Shown here in pieces: positions 34,925 to 48,600 of a stretch of DNA of 64,000 bases. Position numbers and translations under genes: made by a program. Numbering within the stretch: the first letter of the stretch is position 1; every line of letters begins with the position of its first letter. The notes under the pieces are model-generated. The model searched no databases. It worked only from the letters and a program-made list of their open reading frames with translations, and was not told the origin of the DNA. The stretch spans positions 868,001 to 932,000 of the forward strand of contig JAZGUH010000089.1 of assembly GCA_037893225.1 (NCBI GenBank), given 5' to 3'. This DNA comes from Hippasteria phrygiana (Eukaryota > Echinodermata > Asteroidea > Valvatida > Goniasteridae).

Positions 34925-35639
34925 ACCGGTAAAACCAACAGGCATTGTCTAAAAATGTTTTTAATTCCAGAGCTATATTTTGACAAACAAGCAACATTGG
35001 GTAATCATTTTTACAGAAGACTCGTGTTGTCTCCCGCCAGATTTGATGATAGCGTCTAAGACCAGTGACACTCAAATAAGCATTTCTTTTGCTCATGTTT
35101 TATTTGAATACTCTTCCAAAAAGCAAATTTAGGCATGCAACTTTTTGCGCTTCAGCTCATTTCCCACCGCGGAATCGTCCACCAACATGACCAATATTGC
35201 TAGCGCACATCGTCTGAATCCGTATTTTGTATACATAGAAAAGTGCAGGACACGGACTCCGTACACATTCTGTCGCGTACATGTATAGTCTTGCCGTTGT
35301 ATGAACTAGTCGTTATAGCGCCCTCAATCGACTATAGTCTGATTCCGCATTTTTTTCCCGCGTTAATGAATACAATACAATACATCGGGATACGGACACT
35401 ATACCTACATGTACATGTTTGCACGACGTCGTAAGAGCTTCATGCTAGTGCTACGCGCTCGCATTCTATTTTTCGCGTTTTGGGAAATTGAAGAGTTGCA
35501 TGCCTGCAAATTTGATCTATTACAGTTTTGCCCCAACTGTATTAACTGCAACTCTACTTGGGCCAGCCCAATTGCTTTACCACAACAGTTAGTCTTAACA
35601 ATCTGTTTAACGAATCCGACCTTCTTTGTTATTGGCTTG

Positions 35640-35823
35640 TACTGGAGGCCATTACTTTCACAAGTCCAGTAACAAGTCCTTTCATAAAGCCAGTCACAAG
35701 TAACTGGATGAACAATGACAAAGCCTTTGTCAAAGCTCATTTGAATAGCTTGTGATTGGAATTAGGACTGGAGGGCTTGTGATGGACTTGCAGGGACTTG
35801 TGATGGACTCGACTACAGCCCTG
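35640..35823 (-). mobile_element. hAT-type AAGTC MITE, diverged
   Basis: The right end GGACTCGACTACAGCCCTG matches the family terminal repeat. The body matches other copies (TTTCATAAAGCCAGTCACAA, ATTTGAATAGCTTGTGATTG). The left end is eroded and no duplication can be read. Confidence 0.6.
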
Positions 35824-36236
35824 TTCCATATACCATCCTTGCGTCAACCAAAATCTTGAGTGACTGAATACAATCAATGCATGTAGTTGTATAGCTTAGT
35901 GTACAGGTGTGGATGGCCCCCTATCATGGCCGTATTCATTCTGCCCATAAAAGCTTGGTTGGATTCGTCTGTATGTAGAATTTGATAGATGGTCCTAACT
36001 GTATGCTACAATTGGGCCGCAGCCTAGTTACACAATGTGTTGTATATTTTGTACAATATTAGCTGTGAAACAGGTGAAGTTAAAACCCTACCAGCCTTAA
36101 TTAAAAATAGAAAGATTGTTACCTTTTGTCTTAGCTTATCAACTCAATTTGGACTTACGGTCCCATGACTACAATATGTGCAGTAGTTCCAACCTTTTAA
36201 TAAATGCCGTCAAAAAACAATTTCTTGTCAAACTAT

Positions 36237-36880
36237 AGCCGTGTCCGCACTGGACTTATTTTCTGGAAGGTTTTACCGAGACGATGGTAAAATGAAAAAT
36301 GGTCAAATGTGACCACTGTCCGCACTTGGACTCTCGACACGGGAAAATTTTACCGAGACCGTGGGAGAAGTAACCGAGCTGTCAATATAAGGACTCATGA
36401 GGGCGCTTTGCGTGACCTTACTACATTTTCATTTTTCGTGCTGATTTGTACACATAGGACTACACCGATTAGCACTAATCAAACTTCTGACTGTATTAAT
36501 AATAATATCTGCCATGATTGCAAACAAAAAAGGAACAACGCACTGGAATTTGGAAACTTGCCACGTGCACCGCACCGCGGTAAAGCAATGCAAAGCGCAT
36601 GCGTGGTGTCCCAGTGTAGCATGACCTTGCGCTCTGGCCAGATGTACGCTTTCCTGAGCCGCTTTTACCGACACGCACTGTCCGCACTGGACTTATCGTC
36701 TCGGGAAAAGTTACCTGGTCAGTTTTCCTGGGCAGCAGTTGGCCGGTAGAAGTAACCGCTGGACTCAGGAAAAGTAACTGAGAGGAAAACGTCCTAGGCT
36801 GTCCGCACTGGACTTAAAATGGGAAAAGTACCCATCGTCTCGGTAAGTTTTACCAAAATAAGTCCAGTGCGGACAGGGCT
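36237..36880 (-). mobile_element. PIF/Harbinger-like MITE, copy 2 (inverted)
   Basis: Same element as at 3599-4270 in the opposite orientation, 644 bp, with AGCCGTGTCCGCACTGGACT at one end and ...CCAGTGCGGACAGGGCT at the other. A TAT duplication flanks it on each side. Long stretches align with copy 1, with short indels. One indel removes the segment around GTCAATCGTGTCAATGTAG that copy 1 has. It lies in the spacer between the convergent CLYBL and MMS22L genes. Confidence 0.8.
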
Positions 36881-37289
36881 TATGTATCACAAACATTTCA
36901 TGAGAGGTTTTTTTTTTAAAGACAATGAAATTCAACTTGAATTAACGTGTGAATGCAAAATATTTATGAAATACATGGCCAGTATAACAAGCCTGTAATA
37001 AATGATTCCAACAATTATTGATGATTACTTCTCAATGGAAAACTTGAGATATTGATTGAAAATTGCTTACCCACGTTTCAAACATGATTGACGGGATAAA
37101 GCATTGGTGTATTCTGGAAAAACACCAGAATTCTGGCATAAACTGAGTTCAGTCTTAGAAGCATTCCAGCGATTCGGGTTTTGTACAAAATACACACTGA
37201 CCATTTCAAACATTACAAATGTTATTGATCTCAGAAAAATTGTGACAAAAATCATTTATCCTTACAACCTATAAGGAATGGTATAGTCT

Positions 37290-40200
37290 CTACACCAGTG
37301 ACTCGTTGTTCTTTATTCTTGTAACGACAGCTTGTCCAGCTTCTCCTAAGTGACTCAGCACACTGCAGTAAGCTTGCCTGGATACAATAAAAAAAAAGGA
37401 AGTAATTTGTAATCTTTCAAATTATAAAGCTGTATTTTTTACAATTACGCTGCTACATAGATGGAACCTCTACAAGAGTCAAACTTTGAAGTCGAGTCCC
37501 TGCAAGTCCAGTCAGAAGTCCTTTCATAAAGCCAGTCACAAGTAACTGGATGAACAATGACAAAGGAATGCCTTTGTCAACGCTCATTTGAAAAGCTTGT
37601 GATTGGAATTAGGACTGGAGTGCTTGTGATGGACTCGACTACAGCCCTGGTGGTGATCAACAGTTGATATCAAAATGTGCAACATAACCATTTGCAAACT
37701 TTGTACGAAATTTAACAGTTCTGGTTTGACATTCAAATCTTGGTCAAGTACATGCATGTGTCCCTGATATTCTAAACGAGTGGTGTGTTTAATCCTAGTC
37801 TGCAAAATACAGATGGAATTTATAAACGTGGCCCTCAAACGAGTAATAGCAGAAACCTGTACGACTTTCGTAGCAACATCTACTTTACTAGATGCAATGA
37901 GGATGATTTCTGATATCTATCCACAGGCCAAAGACTAGTGTATTTTAAAATTTGGGCAAACGTGACAAATGAGGTGAAGTTTCTTAGCATCAAAAATAAG
38001 GTGAGGGTTAGGAAAAGAACCTCGGCCAGGATAACCAACTGCTTGTTTTTGCGATGTGCTGTACATGCTTACCATGGGTAAGTGTGCAGACTTCAGAGTG
38101 TAAATTTCGTATGACAACATAATTACGCCATGGCCCCCATCTTTAAATTTGACCCTTACCTTAATGAACTATCGGCCCCTACTCCTCTCTTGTGTTCGCA
38201 CTCTGAGACTAGCCTGGAACATTCGCCGATTAGAGCTGTGACAAGCTGAGGATGTTGCAGAGCCACCGTCTCCAGGCTACGTAGGGCAGCTCCTTGGTGT
38301 ACCCTGAGATGTTTAGAGAGGAAGGCTTGAAGACTCCTGAGTAACTCGGTCCTGAATGATCAAAGATGGAAATTTGCACAAGAAATATTGTAAATGATAC
38401 TTGGATTAACTTACACTGAATCTTGTGTGGTGATACTACAGATTGTGGGTTCGAGTCCAGCAGGAGTCATGGTACTTGTGTCCTTGAGCAAGACACTTTG
38501 TCACAAGTTGTTTCTCTCCACCCAGGAGTAAATGGGAACCTGTGAGGGCAGTGATGGTCATGTGCGCTTAACTTGCAGCCGGGGCTGTATACTCCCCAGG
38601 GAGTTGAGAAGGTTTCAGGAATGATGAATAGGCCTGATGAGCAGGGGTAATAATGTAGCGCCGTAAGCACTATGATCATGATGGATATGTGTGCTTTACA
38701 AATCTACATTAACTCTACAGAACCAGCTTACTGGGATTGGTCGCATCGTTGGTTATTAATGGCCACGAGCATTAGAATGTACAATAGGGAGCCAGGACCT
38801 TACGGCTTGTGGTATGATCACTTGACTACAATTTGACTGCAGGTTGCAAGATATGTCATGAATCCAAAACTGGTCAAACAGGTTGCTGATTGAACTTCAA
38901 GATGCAACTAAAAGCAACAATGTTAGTTTGTCAGTCTTGGCAAAACAGACTACTTCTGAACCTGTCTCGCTTGACAATAACCGTCGGTTACTCACTGCAA
39001 GTTTGGCGGAGTGTCTTTCTGGCAAGCGTTCATCATGCTGGTCAGTAGTAATGCCATGGACCGCTTGACTGAGCTCACGTCACAAACTAGAGGATACTCC
39101 AAAACTACCTGAAGTAATACCACAGTGTCTCTGTAAATGAGAATAAAGTCGAGCGTTACGTCTGTGAATTTACACTTTGCCATTCTAAAAGGTTTTGAGT
39201 GTTCAATTTATGCAAAGAAAATGTTTGCTTACAGAACGCAGTACCACAGAGAGACACTATAAACCAAAGCATCCATAAATATAGGAATACATTTTTGTTG
39301 CGGCACAGGATGTTTGTTCAGGAGAGCCAAGCCCGTTTTCTTTTGTACAGAACCACTTCCCAAAAAAACCAGTTAAATTTTCATTGCAGGCAAATTTTTT
39401 CCTTTTGTAAAACAAAATCTTCCAATACAAATTCAGTATTCAGTGTTCGTTTAAGTTTAATAAGTTTTCAAAGTGAACAAAGAAACTGGCAGGAGCGGGA
39501 TTCGAACCTGCGACCTCCGGGTTACCGTACCGGCGCTCTACCAACTGAGCTATCAACATAGGGTTGGCGGTCTCCCAAATTGTCAGTATCTTTGTTCGAG
39601 TAGGCGCTAGTCAGAAGTCATAAACCCAGAATGCCGTATAGCCAGGGATCACACCCAATTTTAATAAGTTTAATAAGAACGGTCTTTAACCAGTTCATGC
39701 CGGGATTATTTTTGCCGAAAATTTCTATTTTCCAAAAAGGCGAAATATAGCAGCCAACTTCTGATATACAGCCAAATGCCACAAATACTGATTTGCAAGA
39801 GTAATTTTAACAGTATTTGTACAATATTTCTTGCCGAAACCTCATATATTTCAATACTCCGGGTGCGCCCACTGGAGCGTAAATTGTAGAGCAACAGCCA
39901 AGTTCAACACACAGTCCGCCTCCACAGACTTCTCGGACTTTGTGTGTGTGTGTGTGTACAAAACAAATGAGGGATTAGCGTGTTGAGACGTCACCCGGAG
40001 GTGAGTCGAGGCAAGCTTGACGTTTTTACCCGTCAGCCGTGCCCGTGTATAAAAACAGCCAGATCATGTCAACACATCCTCCGACGCGAACTGGTTAAGA
40101 GCTGGATTAAAGCTGGAAAAAACGTTTGAATTACCCGACGATCTGCTGTGGATTGTTGGTTCTATGTAACAGTTCTTGGAGGAAGGCAAGTGTATATGGT

Positions 40201-43200
40201 AGGTGACTAGGAGGTTGCTGGCTGTGGCATGTCAAGTACTGTTGGCGGATTACCTTTAAGACTAGCCCTCGTAGTAAACTGCATAGAAACGGTGAACAAA
40301 ATTGTAGTACATAACTTTTAAAGAGGCTGTACTTTTTCAGTTTTTATAATGGAACATGTGGGTTAATCAGATAAATTGCAACAGGCTCCATGTGAGCTAC
40401 TTCAACCCTAACCCTCCAGGGTATTTTGGCTAGAAACCATGCCAAATGCATCAGATTGCATACTTTGTCACATTGACTTGTGTGCAGAGTGCAGCAAGGT
40501 CAAGCTGTCACCACAGATGCACTGTGCTGCATGTGTCTGGCAGGGTTAGGCTTAATTAGGTTTAAAGGTAATTTAACCCTAACGTCAACTAAAGCTACAA
40601 AATATTATATGTGCGATGTTCCAATTTATATGTGCGATGTTCCAATTTATATGTGCGATGTTCAAATATATATGCGATGTTTTGTCATATATGTGCGATG
40701 TTTGTCATTATATATGCGATGTTCAAATGTATGTGTGCGATGTTCAAATATATATGCGATGTTTGTCATATATGTGCAATGTTCAAATTTATATGTGCGA
40801 TGTTTGTCATATATGTTCGATGTTCAAATAATATGTGCGATGTTTTTCAATTTATATTCGAAAACGGAATTGTGGGATATAGTATGGTTTCCAGACCGAA
40901 ATAGTATGAATATTCCTAATAAGTTACATCAGGGACCAGACTACTAATTAGGACGGTCTATCTGTTGCACTGACCTGGCTGAAGCTAGCCCGCGATTCAG
41001 CCCGCGATTTGCAATAGGGCCCGCGATTCGCCCGATCAGAGCAGCCGCATATTGAAAACTAGAATCCATTCGACAAAAGGAGTTTTTTCTTAATGAAATC
41101 GCTGGGTTCAGTCAACGAATTTTTTAGAAAATGTCAAGAAAATACATACCAATTTGTGCATGAAATTTCAGAATAGGTATGAGCAAAGCTGTACATATTA
41201 TACTTAACATTGTTTTATGGGTCTTTTTAATGAATTAATTAGTCGTTTCGCGAAGGCCCATTTCAAAGGGTTCTCTACATCAATTCCTTTCGGCTCAGCA
41301 CAATAGCTTCTGTTTGAAAGAAAGTGTACCGCACATGTTTTTTAAAATTCATATTTTTCTTTCATATTCATAATTGCTACCTTCCTGGGCACACTTAATT
41401 TCAGCAAGGGCCTATTCCAAGAATGGCTTCTGTTCCAATTAGCCGCTTAAAAAAGTGTACACGATTGGTAATTCTCAAAAAATATTTTTAATGAATTATT
41501 ACAAAATACCTTTGTATACTGTAAGTTAATAGTCTCAATCATCCTGTGAAATTATGGCACCAGATGTGCTGTCGTTGTCAAGAAAAGTGGAAATTTATAT
41601 CGTCTTCCAACGATTTCCAGCTGGAAATCGTTGGAGAACTGCCCTGTAGCCGTTAGTCAAGACGCGAGTGGCTACATGGCCCAGATAGCCACGCGCGCCT
41701 TGACTAAAGGCTATTATCCGCCCGACGGTTGAAAACAAGCGCCGTTTTTCACTCGTTTTTTCGCCATCTAACAACGCAAAACTTTGAACAGGTCATAGTG
41801 GAATGATATTTCCTATAACATACCATGGAGTTATTTCTCCATGAACATACTAACCCCCAAATCCGCCCATTTCTGAAAATTGCAACAATGACCAATCATG
41901 TACACTGCCTTTAAAGCTAATACGGATCATTTTCATGAATATCTGGAAATGCGGTATTCGGAGTTTCGTGTGAAATGTGTCGTCTTTGAATGAAAGTGTA
42001 CCACACATATTTTGAAAAATTCTTATTTTTCTTACATATTCATAATTCCCACCTTCCCGGGTACTTTCTCTCAAAGACGGCATTTCACACGAAACTCCGA
42101 ATACCGCATTTCCAAATATTCTTTAAAATGGTCCGTCTTTAAGCGGCTAATTGGAACAGAAGCCATTCTTGGAATAGGCCCTTGCTGAAATTAAGTGTGC
42201 CCGGGAAGGTGGTAATTATGAATATGAAAGAAAAATATGAAGTTTTCAAAATATGTGTGGTACACTTTCTTTCAAAGACGGCATTTCACACGAAACTCCG
42301 AATACCGCATTTCCAGATATTCATGAAAATGATCCGTCTTTAAGCGGCTAATTGGAACAGAAGCCATTCTTGCAATAAGCTCTTGCTGAAATTAAGTGTG
42401 CCCAGGAAGGTGGCAATTATGAATATGAAAGAAAAATATGAATTTTTAAAAACATGTGTGGTACACTTTCTTTCAAACAGAAGCTATTGTGCTGAGCCGA
42501 AAGGAATTGATGTAGAGAACCCTTTGAAATGGGCCTTCGCGAAACGACTAATTAATTCATTAAAAAGACCCATAAAACAATGTTAAGTATAATATGTTCA
42601 GCTTTGCTCATACCTATTCTGAAATTTCATGCACAAATTGGTATGTATTTTCTTGACATTTCTCGAAAATTCGTTGACTGAATCCAGCGTTTTCATTAAG
42701 AAAAACTCCTTTTGTCGAATGGATTCTAGTTTTCAATATGCGGCTGCTCTGATCAGGCGAATCGCGGGCCAGTGCAACAGATAGACCATCCTAAGTAGTC
42801 TGGTCCCTGATGTAACATATTAGGAATATTCATACTATTTCGGTCTGGAAACCATACTATATCCCACAATTCCGTTTTCGAATATAAATTGAAAAACATC
42901 GCACATATTTTTTAACATCGAACATATATGACAAACATCGCACATATAAATTTGAACATCGTACATATAATAACAAACATCGCACACATACATTTGAACA
43001 TCGCATATATAATGACAAACATCGCACATATATATTTGAACATCGCACAAAAATACGTAGATTATCGAATATTGCAACGTTTGACATGCCATACTGGGGT
43101 CTTGGAAGAAAAATATTTAAGCGTAAGTATTTCTTCAATTTTCAGACATTCTGCAGAGCCTTTTCTGTCATTTTTTCCATTAATCATGAAGGCTGAGATA

Positions 43201-45695
43201 CTTGCATTCTCTCCATTACTAACCTGATCTGTGGGTGAGGTTGTCTTGTACAGGATTTATGCAGTGCCACCTGACAAATAACGAGGAAAGATTATTCTTG
43301 TTGTATCATGTCTCTGATAGGGTAATTTGCTTTAAGGACCATGAACTCATGCCATCTCAAGAACACAATGAATTTTGTTTCGCTCATTAGAAACAGAACC
43401 TTACCATTAAAGGGTGGTTTGTTGATGAACTACCCGAAGAACCTGTCACCAATGTGGAACTTTTCTGAGATGGTAGAAGAAGAATAAACGTCACATTTAG
43501 GTAAAAATGCTCTTTCTGTGAAAGCAGTTCTTAGCACGAAGCACATAGTGGGTTTATTTAAACACAAAGCATACATGTTCCCATCTTTAATGCAGTTTAT
43601 AAGAACTTGTGAAATCAGATTCTTAGTTATGTAATAACTCCCATGTTTGTAATTATTCAGAATTTACACAAAACGTGTAATTGTGAAGTAACAAGCACTA
43701 TGGCCCAACTTGCTAGGAGTGGAGAATATGTATTTGGAGTTCCAGAGTTCCACTCTTTGTAAATTAAAGAAAAACCCTTAAAATTGCATTTTTAATTTAC
43801 AAACTACTAAAGAATTCTCATCATCTGAAGTCAAGTTACTTTGTGGGAAAACAGTCAGAGTATTCCGCTAAACATGTCAAACTTAAACTAAAAGCAATGG
43901 TGACTGCTGCCTGTGGTAAAAAAATTACAAAAAAAACGTAAACATTCTGCGATAATACCTACCGGTTGGAACCGCAGGAAGTATTGCTGAATAATTTCCT
44001 GAACTTTGCGCTGGATAAATTCATCTCTTTGCAGGTCCAAGCTTGCTAGACCCTCCAAAAACTAAATAAACGGACAAACGAAAATGGACACATCTCAAAT
44101 TTAAAAACCAAAAATTGTGACGTGAGCAGACTGGCAGGATGATTATAATATAGATGCATCTGGAGAATCATTCCCAACAGGGATGTAGTCGAGTCATCAC
44201 AAGATCTGCAAGCCCTCCAGTCCTAATCCCAATCACAAGCTATTCAAATGAGCTTTGGCAAAGGCATTCCTTTGTCATTGTTCATCCAGTTACTTGTGAC
44301 CAGCTTTATGAAAGGACTTTTGACTGGACTTGCAGGGACTCAAGTACAACTCTGATTCCCAAAGTATAAGAGCCCATCTATATGCCGTTGCACGGAATCC
44401 CGTTCAACAACTTCAGTTCAATAAACAGATTTTATTCCATAAGTAAAACAATTAAATGCTTCATAGAAAAATGGAATAATGGGTTGTGGGTTGATATGAC
44501 TGAAGAGTTTGATTATTTTTCTATATTTTGTTTAAGATTTATCCTTAAGATTTAGATCTGGCCCAGGAAAACCATCTCACGGGTAGGGTTAACAATCTGT
44601 AGCCATTTAATTTGAGTGGCTTTAAGCCATGTCATGGGGGAATTCCATAAAAATTGAGCTGCCATGCTGAGAATTCAAAGGTAATGCAACAACTTTAGAA
44701 AGTAATGAGATTGCATCTTTAACACTGGATAATGTTTTACCAGATGTAGAGTGTCCCGGATAGCAGACAGCATGGGTGACGGAAGGCCCTTCTTAGGGTT
44801 GAAGAGGGCCGGGGGTAGGACGAGCTCAGTCAAGATGCCTGGTAGCTGGGCTTGAGATTTCCCCTGAAGAAGAAATAGCCCCGTGACCTTATGACATCAC
44901 ACAATGTTTACATGCATCCCGACAACGTGCATTGGTACGGGAATTGTCAAATCTGTCGCCACCTGGCTCTCATATCAACCACGGACCATAGCGAAGCAAG
45001 ACGTCATTTCAGGGCTATTTAGAATCTTGAATACCGACGGCGGCAATAGCCACGGTTTGAAAAAGACCACCTGGCCGGTTGACATCTGTAGGCGCATTCC
45101 TGCGCATACTCAATCCATTCATGTTTCAACTATATTGTTCTTGAATGGGAGTGCAAGGAATAGATGGAGCTTTTTCAAACAAAGCTTTCATTCACATGGC
45201 AGGGGGCTCCAAGTGCGATGAATAGGACCACTCTATTTAGTGTGGTGCCTATTGTTTGTGTGGTGCCTATTGTTTTCTTGGCATACCAGCACCCCATCAA
45301 TAACAGCCAGAGGCAAGGGGTTAGGCAGAACAAAACAAATTACCTTTAGTTGATTAGCAATTTACAGCCCCTCTTTCATGGGAGGGGTAGGAGGGGCCAT
45401 GGAGTAATGTTGAAGTATGACACTAAACGCTGCAGTTTCAAGTGGGGAAATGTTACGTCTGTGAATCAACCACTCTGAAACGCGATACAAAAAATGAAAA
45501 CATACGACGCAATCTTTGCTTTACCTTCACGTAGAGAATACTGGAACAGTACTTGACAATGTGACCTATGACCTTGTATATCCAGAAAAGGTCACTGCCT
45601 GACCTCATGCTTCGCAGCATAGGCTGAATCAGATCAACGAGGTCACCAAAGTAGGCGAGGATGGTCTGCCGCTTCTGCACCCGTTCTTGAAGACC
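37290..45695 (-). CDS. MMS22L: MMS22L exons 24-33 (C-terminal block)
   Basis: In transcript order: 45525-45695, 44741-44863, 43963-44061, 43405-43464, 43224-43270, 40254-40326, 40135-40217, 38996-39130, 38160-38351, 37290-37377. Several exons are very short (47, 60, 73 and 83 bp) and were placed by phase plus similarity: SSSTNHPLM, SLFKSYVLQF, LPYTLAFLQELLHRTNNPQQ, DTVVLLQVVLEYPLVCDVSS. The intron between 43224 and 40326 houses the 2.4-kb foldback element. The last exon ends LSHLGEAGQ...NNESLV. Confidence 0.88.
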
Positions 45696-48600
45696 CTGGA
45701 AGGAACACAGTGGAAACAGACATGTAAATCAATAAGAAAAAAGCACACTTTAACCCTAACCCTGCTAAAGTTTATAAATGAACAGACTGAAATTAATAAA
45801 TGGATTGAATTAAAAAGCAGGAGTAAGTGGCTGGGGATGGGAGAGAAGAGAATGGGTATGGGTGTAGAGAGCAAAAATTGAAAGTCCAAGTAACAACTAA
45901 TAAAGCAGCAATATTAATCGTAAAGGCAAGAAAGAAACATGACAAAACAAACAATTCATTCTAAGATGGCCAGGATTAATAAAAGCGAACCTAATCACTG
46001 TGACTCGAGAGCCTATCAATCCAATCTTAAGATGAAACACTCAATAAATAAAAACAAAAAATCTGTAAAAATTAAGAGACTAATAAATATATATATATAT
46101 ATTTATAATATAAGAAGAATAAACATTACCTTGATCAAGTCAAACAGACCAATTAATATTCAGATGGACAAGAACTCAGTTTACACATTAAACAGACAAC
46201 ACTGTAAAGAACGAAGATTTTAGTTGGGGATGGTAAAAATAATAATATAAGTAAAAATAAAGTAAAAATAAATATAAGTAAAAAATATAGGACAAAAATC
46301 CCCAAAAGGCAACAATAATGTGTGAGCTACACAAACATGAATATGCATGCAACACTGAGCCAAACCATATAAAACAAACAGATTGAAGGAGCAAAAACAC
46401 ACCCATTCAAGCAGTCACACAGACAGGGACACTAAAAACTGGTAAACAACCAATGGCACAGTAAATTAGACAGGCAAATAGTGAAAACGGGTACTAACAA
46501 ACAATAAAGGAATTGAACAAACAACCAATAAATGACACTATTACAGACAATCAAGTGAGATGAAGCAATCAAGTAAACCTCCAGCAAGCAGGTTAACAAA
46601 AACAACAAATCAGCAAAACAGGTGTAAACACATGCAAAATAAGCATAAGTACATGTACATCTAAATATCAATGAAATGGTTACACAAGTACTTGTTGAAA
46701 CATTTAAATGAATCTAGAATTAGGGCGTTCTTAACATTTGTAGGCAGACTACTCCAAATACGAGGGAATGAATGAATAGATGTGTTCTTAAGGCTTTGCG
46801 TCCTCGCGTACAGATGATTGAAAGTGAGTGTGTCCATGTGGCGGGTATTAACAGAAGTATGTGAGTTGACAGTGTAACAGTCAACAAGTCGAAATAGACA
46901 TTTAGTGGTAAATTGGACAGTTATTCTTTGACGTCTAGATTTGAGAGTTTGCCAGTTCAGTTGTGCTAGTCTGTCCTCATACGATACTGCCCCTCTTTGT
47001 TGTTTAAGGAACATTCTTGTAGCTCTTCTTTGGACGCGTTCTAGTTTATCTGATGAAGTTGCTGTATATGGGGACCAGGCAGGCAGCCCATACTCAAGAA
47101 CTGGTATGACGAGTGACCGGTAGAGAGACATCAGTGCATTTGTAGAAGTTCCTCCTGCTACATGCCAGATGAAACCAAGAGTCTTATTTGCCTTAGCAAC
47201 CACACTATTGACATGGTCGTTCCATGTTAGAGTATTGTTTATTGTGACACCAAGGTACTTGTAGGTAGTTGCAACTGTTAAGGGAGATCCAAGAATGTGA
47301 TACTGCGGAAGGGCTAGTGGTTTCGTAGATCTAGTCATATGCATAATTTTTGATTTGCTTGTATTAAGTTTCATTCCATTTGACTCAGTCCATTGAGTAA
47401 GGGCATCTAGGTCTGTTTGCAGGAGGACTTCATCTTCAGGGGAATTGATGGGGTGGTAGATGAGAGTATCATCAGCAAAGAGTAGGGATTTGGTGTCAAG
47501 AGTGTGGGATATGTCACTGATGAATAAATTAAACAGTAGGGGGCCTAAGACACTTCCTTGTGGAACACCACACTTGAGTGAATGGATGGGAACCTTTTGA
47601 CAGCAAATGACCAGCGGAGGAGAAGATCAATTAAATGATAGTCCTTTAACCCTATTCCCTAGGTTGTGTGGACAATCGTACTGAAATTGGAGGATTCAGG
47701 ACTGTTAGGGTTAAAAACAAATCAATGATCAACTTCAATTTGGTTAATTCTCTACCAGATGTCGAAACTCAATTTATGCCCGAGGTTTGACAATCGCTCG
47801 GTAATATCGCAAGCTTGATTCGCAGAGACAAGTTCTCTAAAAGGTTGGAACTACCAAAGCAAGTCGCACCATTTATACAGGTATGTTTAAATTAAGAAAA
47901 GTCAGGTTCCTTATGCAACACTTTTTGAAAAATGTAGCTGAAAGTTGACTGTATTTGCCTGTTCAAAATCCTCTTTTAAATCACGATAGGACTGAATTCA
48001 CTAGAAACTATCCTGAGTGGAGCATGCCGCCATTTTATGTCTGAGCATTATCGGTGTTAGCCAATTTAGACATTGCGGAACTTTATAAAATTGTCTCCTA
48101 CTACATCAAATATGATTTTCACACTTATTATGTATTTTAATCTAAACATTTTATTGTGTGGTTATATTTGCAGTTTTGACAAGGAGCAGACCATATCATA
48201 CAAGCATGAGTTCCTACAATGAGCTCAATGGGAGTACTTCAGTCACTGTCGGATCTTCTCTAAGATTTGAGAATGCGATGTTCATTTTGCAACTTATTCT
48301 CAGCGTCACTGGAATTGTGGGAAATGCTCTTGTTTGCATCACAATAGTACGTGCCAAATTCATGCACAATGTCACAAATTTTCTCATAGCGCATATGGCC
48401 GTGGCTGACATTCTTGTCTGCGTATCGCTTTTAATTTTCCAGGAAAGATATGTGGAGGATTTCACCAGGATTGAAACTCTACTTCGTAAGAAGGCGGTCT
48501 GTAAACTGTTTCACGCCAAAATGACTTTCTGGCTGACCTGTGACCTGTCCATACTGAGCATGCTTTGTGTGACTGTGGAACGATACGTGGCCATTGTGCA

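Larger units (their letters stand above)
34925..37289. other. Spacer between convergent CLYBL and MMS22L
   Basis: The two genes end tail-to-tail. The spacer contains the inverted Harbinger-like MITE and one AAGTC MITE. The rest shows no gene. Confidence 0.7.

Noticed and set aside
39706..39894. Minus-strand frame with IEIYEVSARNIVQILLKLLL that resembles an MMS22L C-terminal stretch
   Set aside because: That part of MMS22L is already supplied by exon 31 (DTVVLLQVVLEYPLV) with correct phases, and this frame lacks a pyrimidine tract and acceptor.
40480..40947. Plus-strand frame of repeating MCDVPIYMCDVQIY units as a repeat protein
   Set aside because: All three frames stay open because of the tandem ATATGTGCGATGTT unit; it is the tip of the foldback element.
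46941..47123. Plus-strand frame opposite the LINE reverse transcriptase
   Set aside because: It is the antisense shadow of the RT thumb segment.
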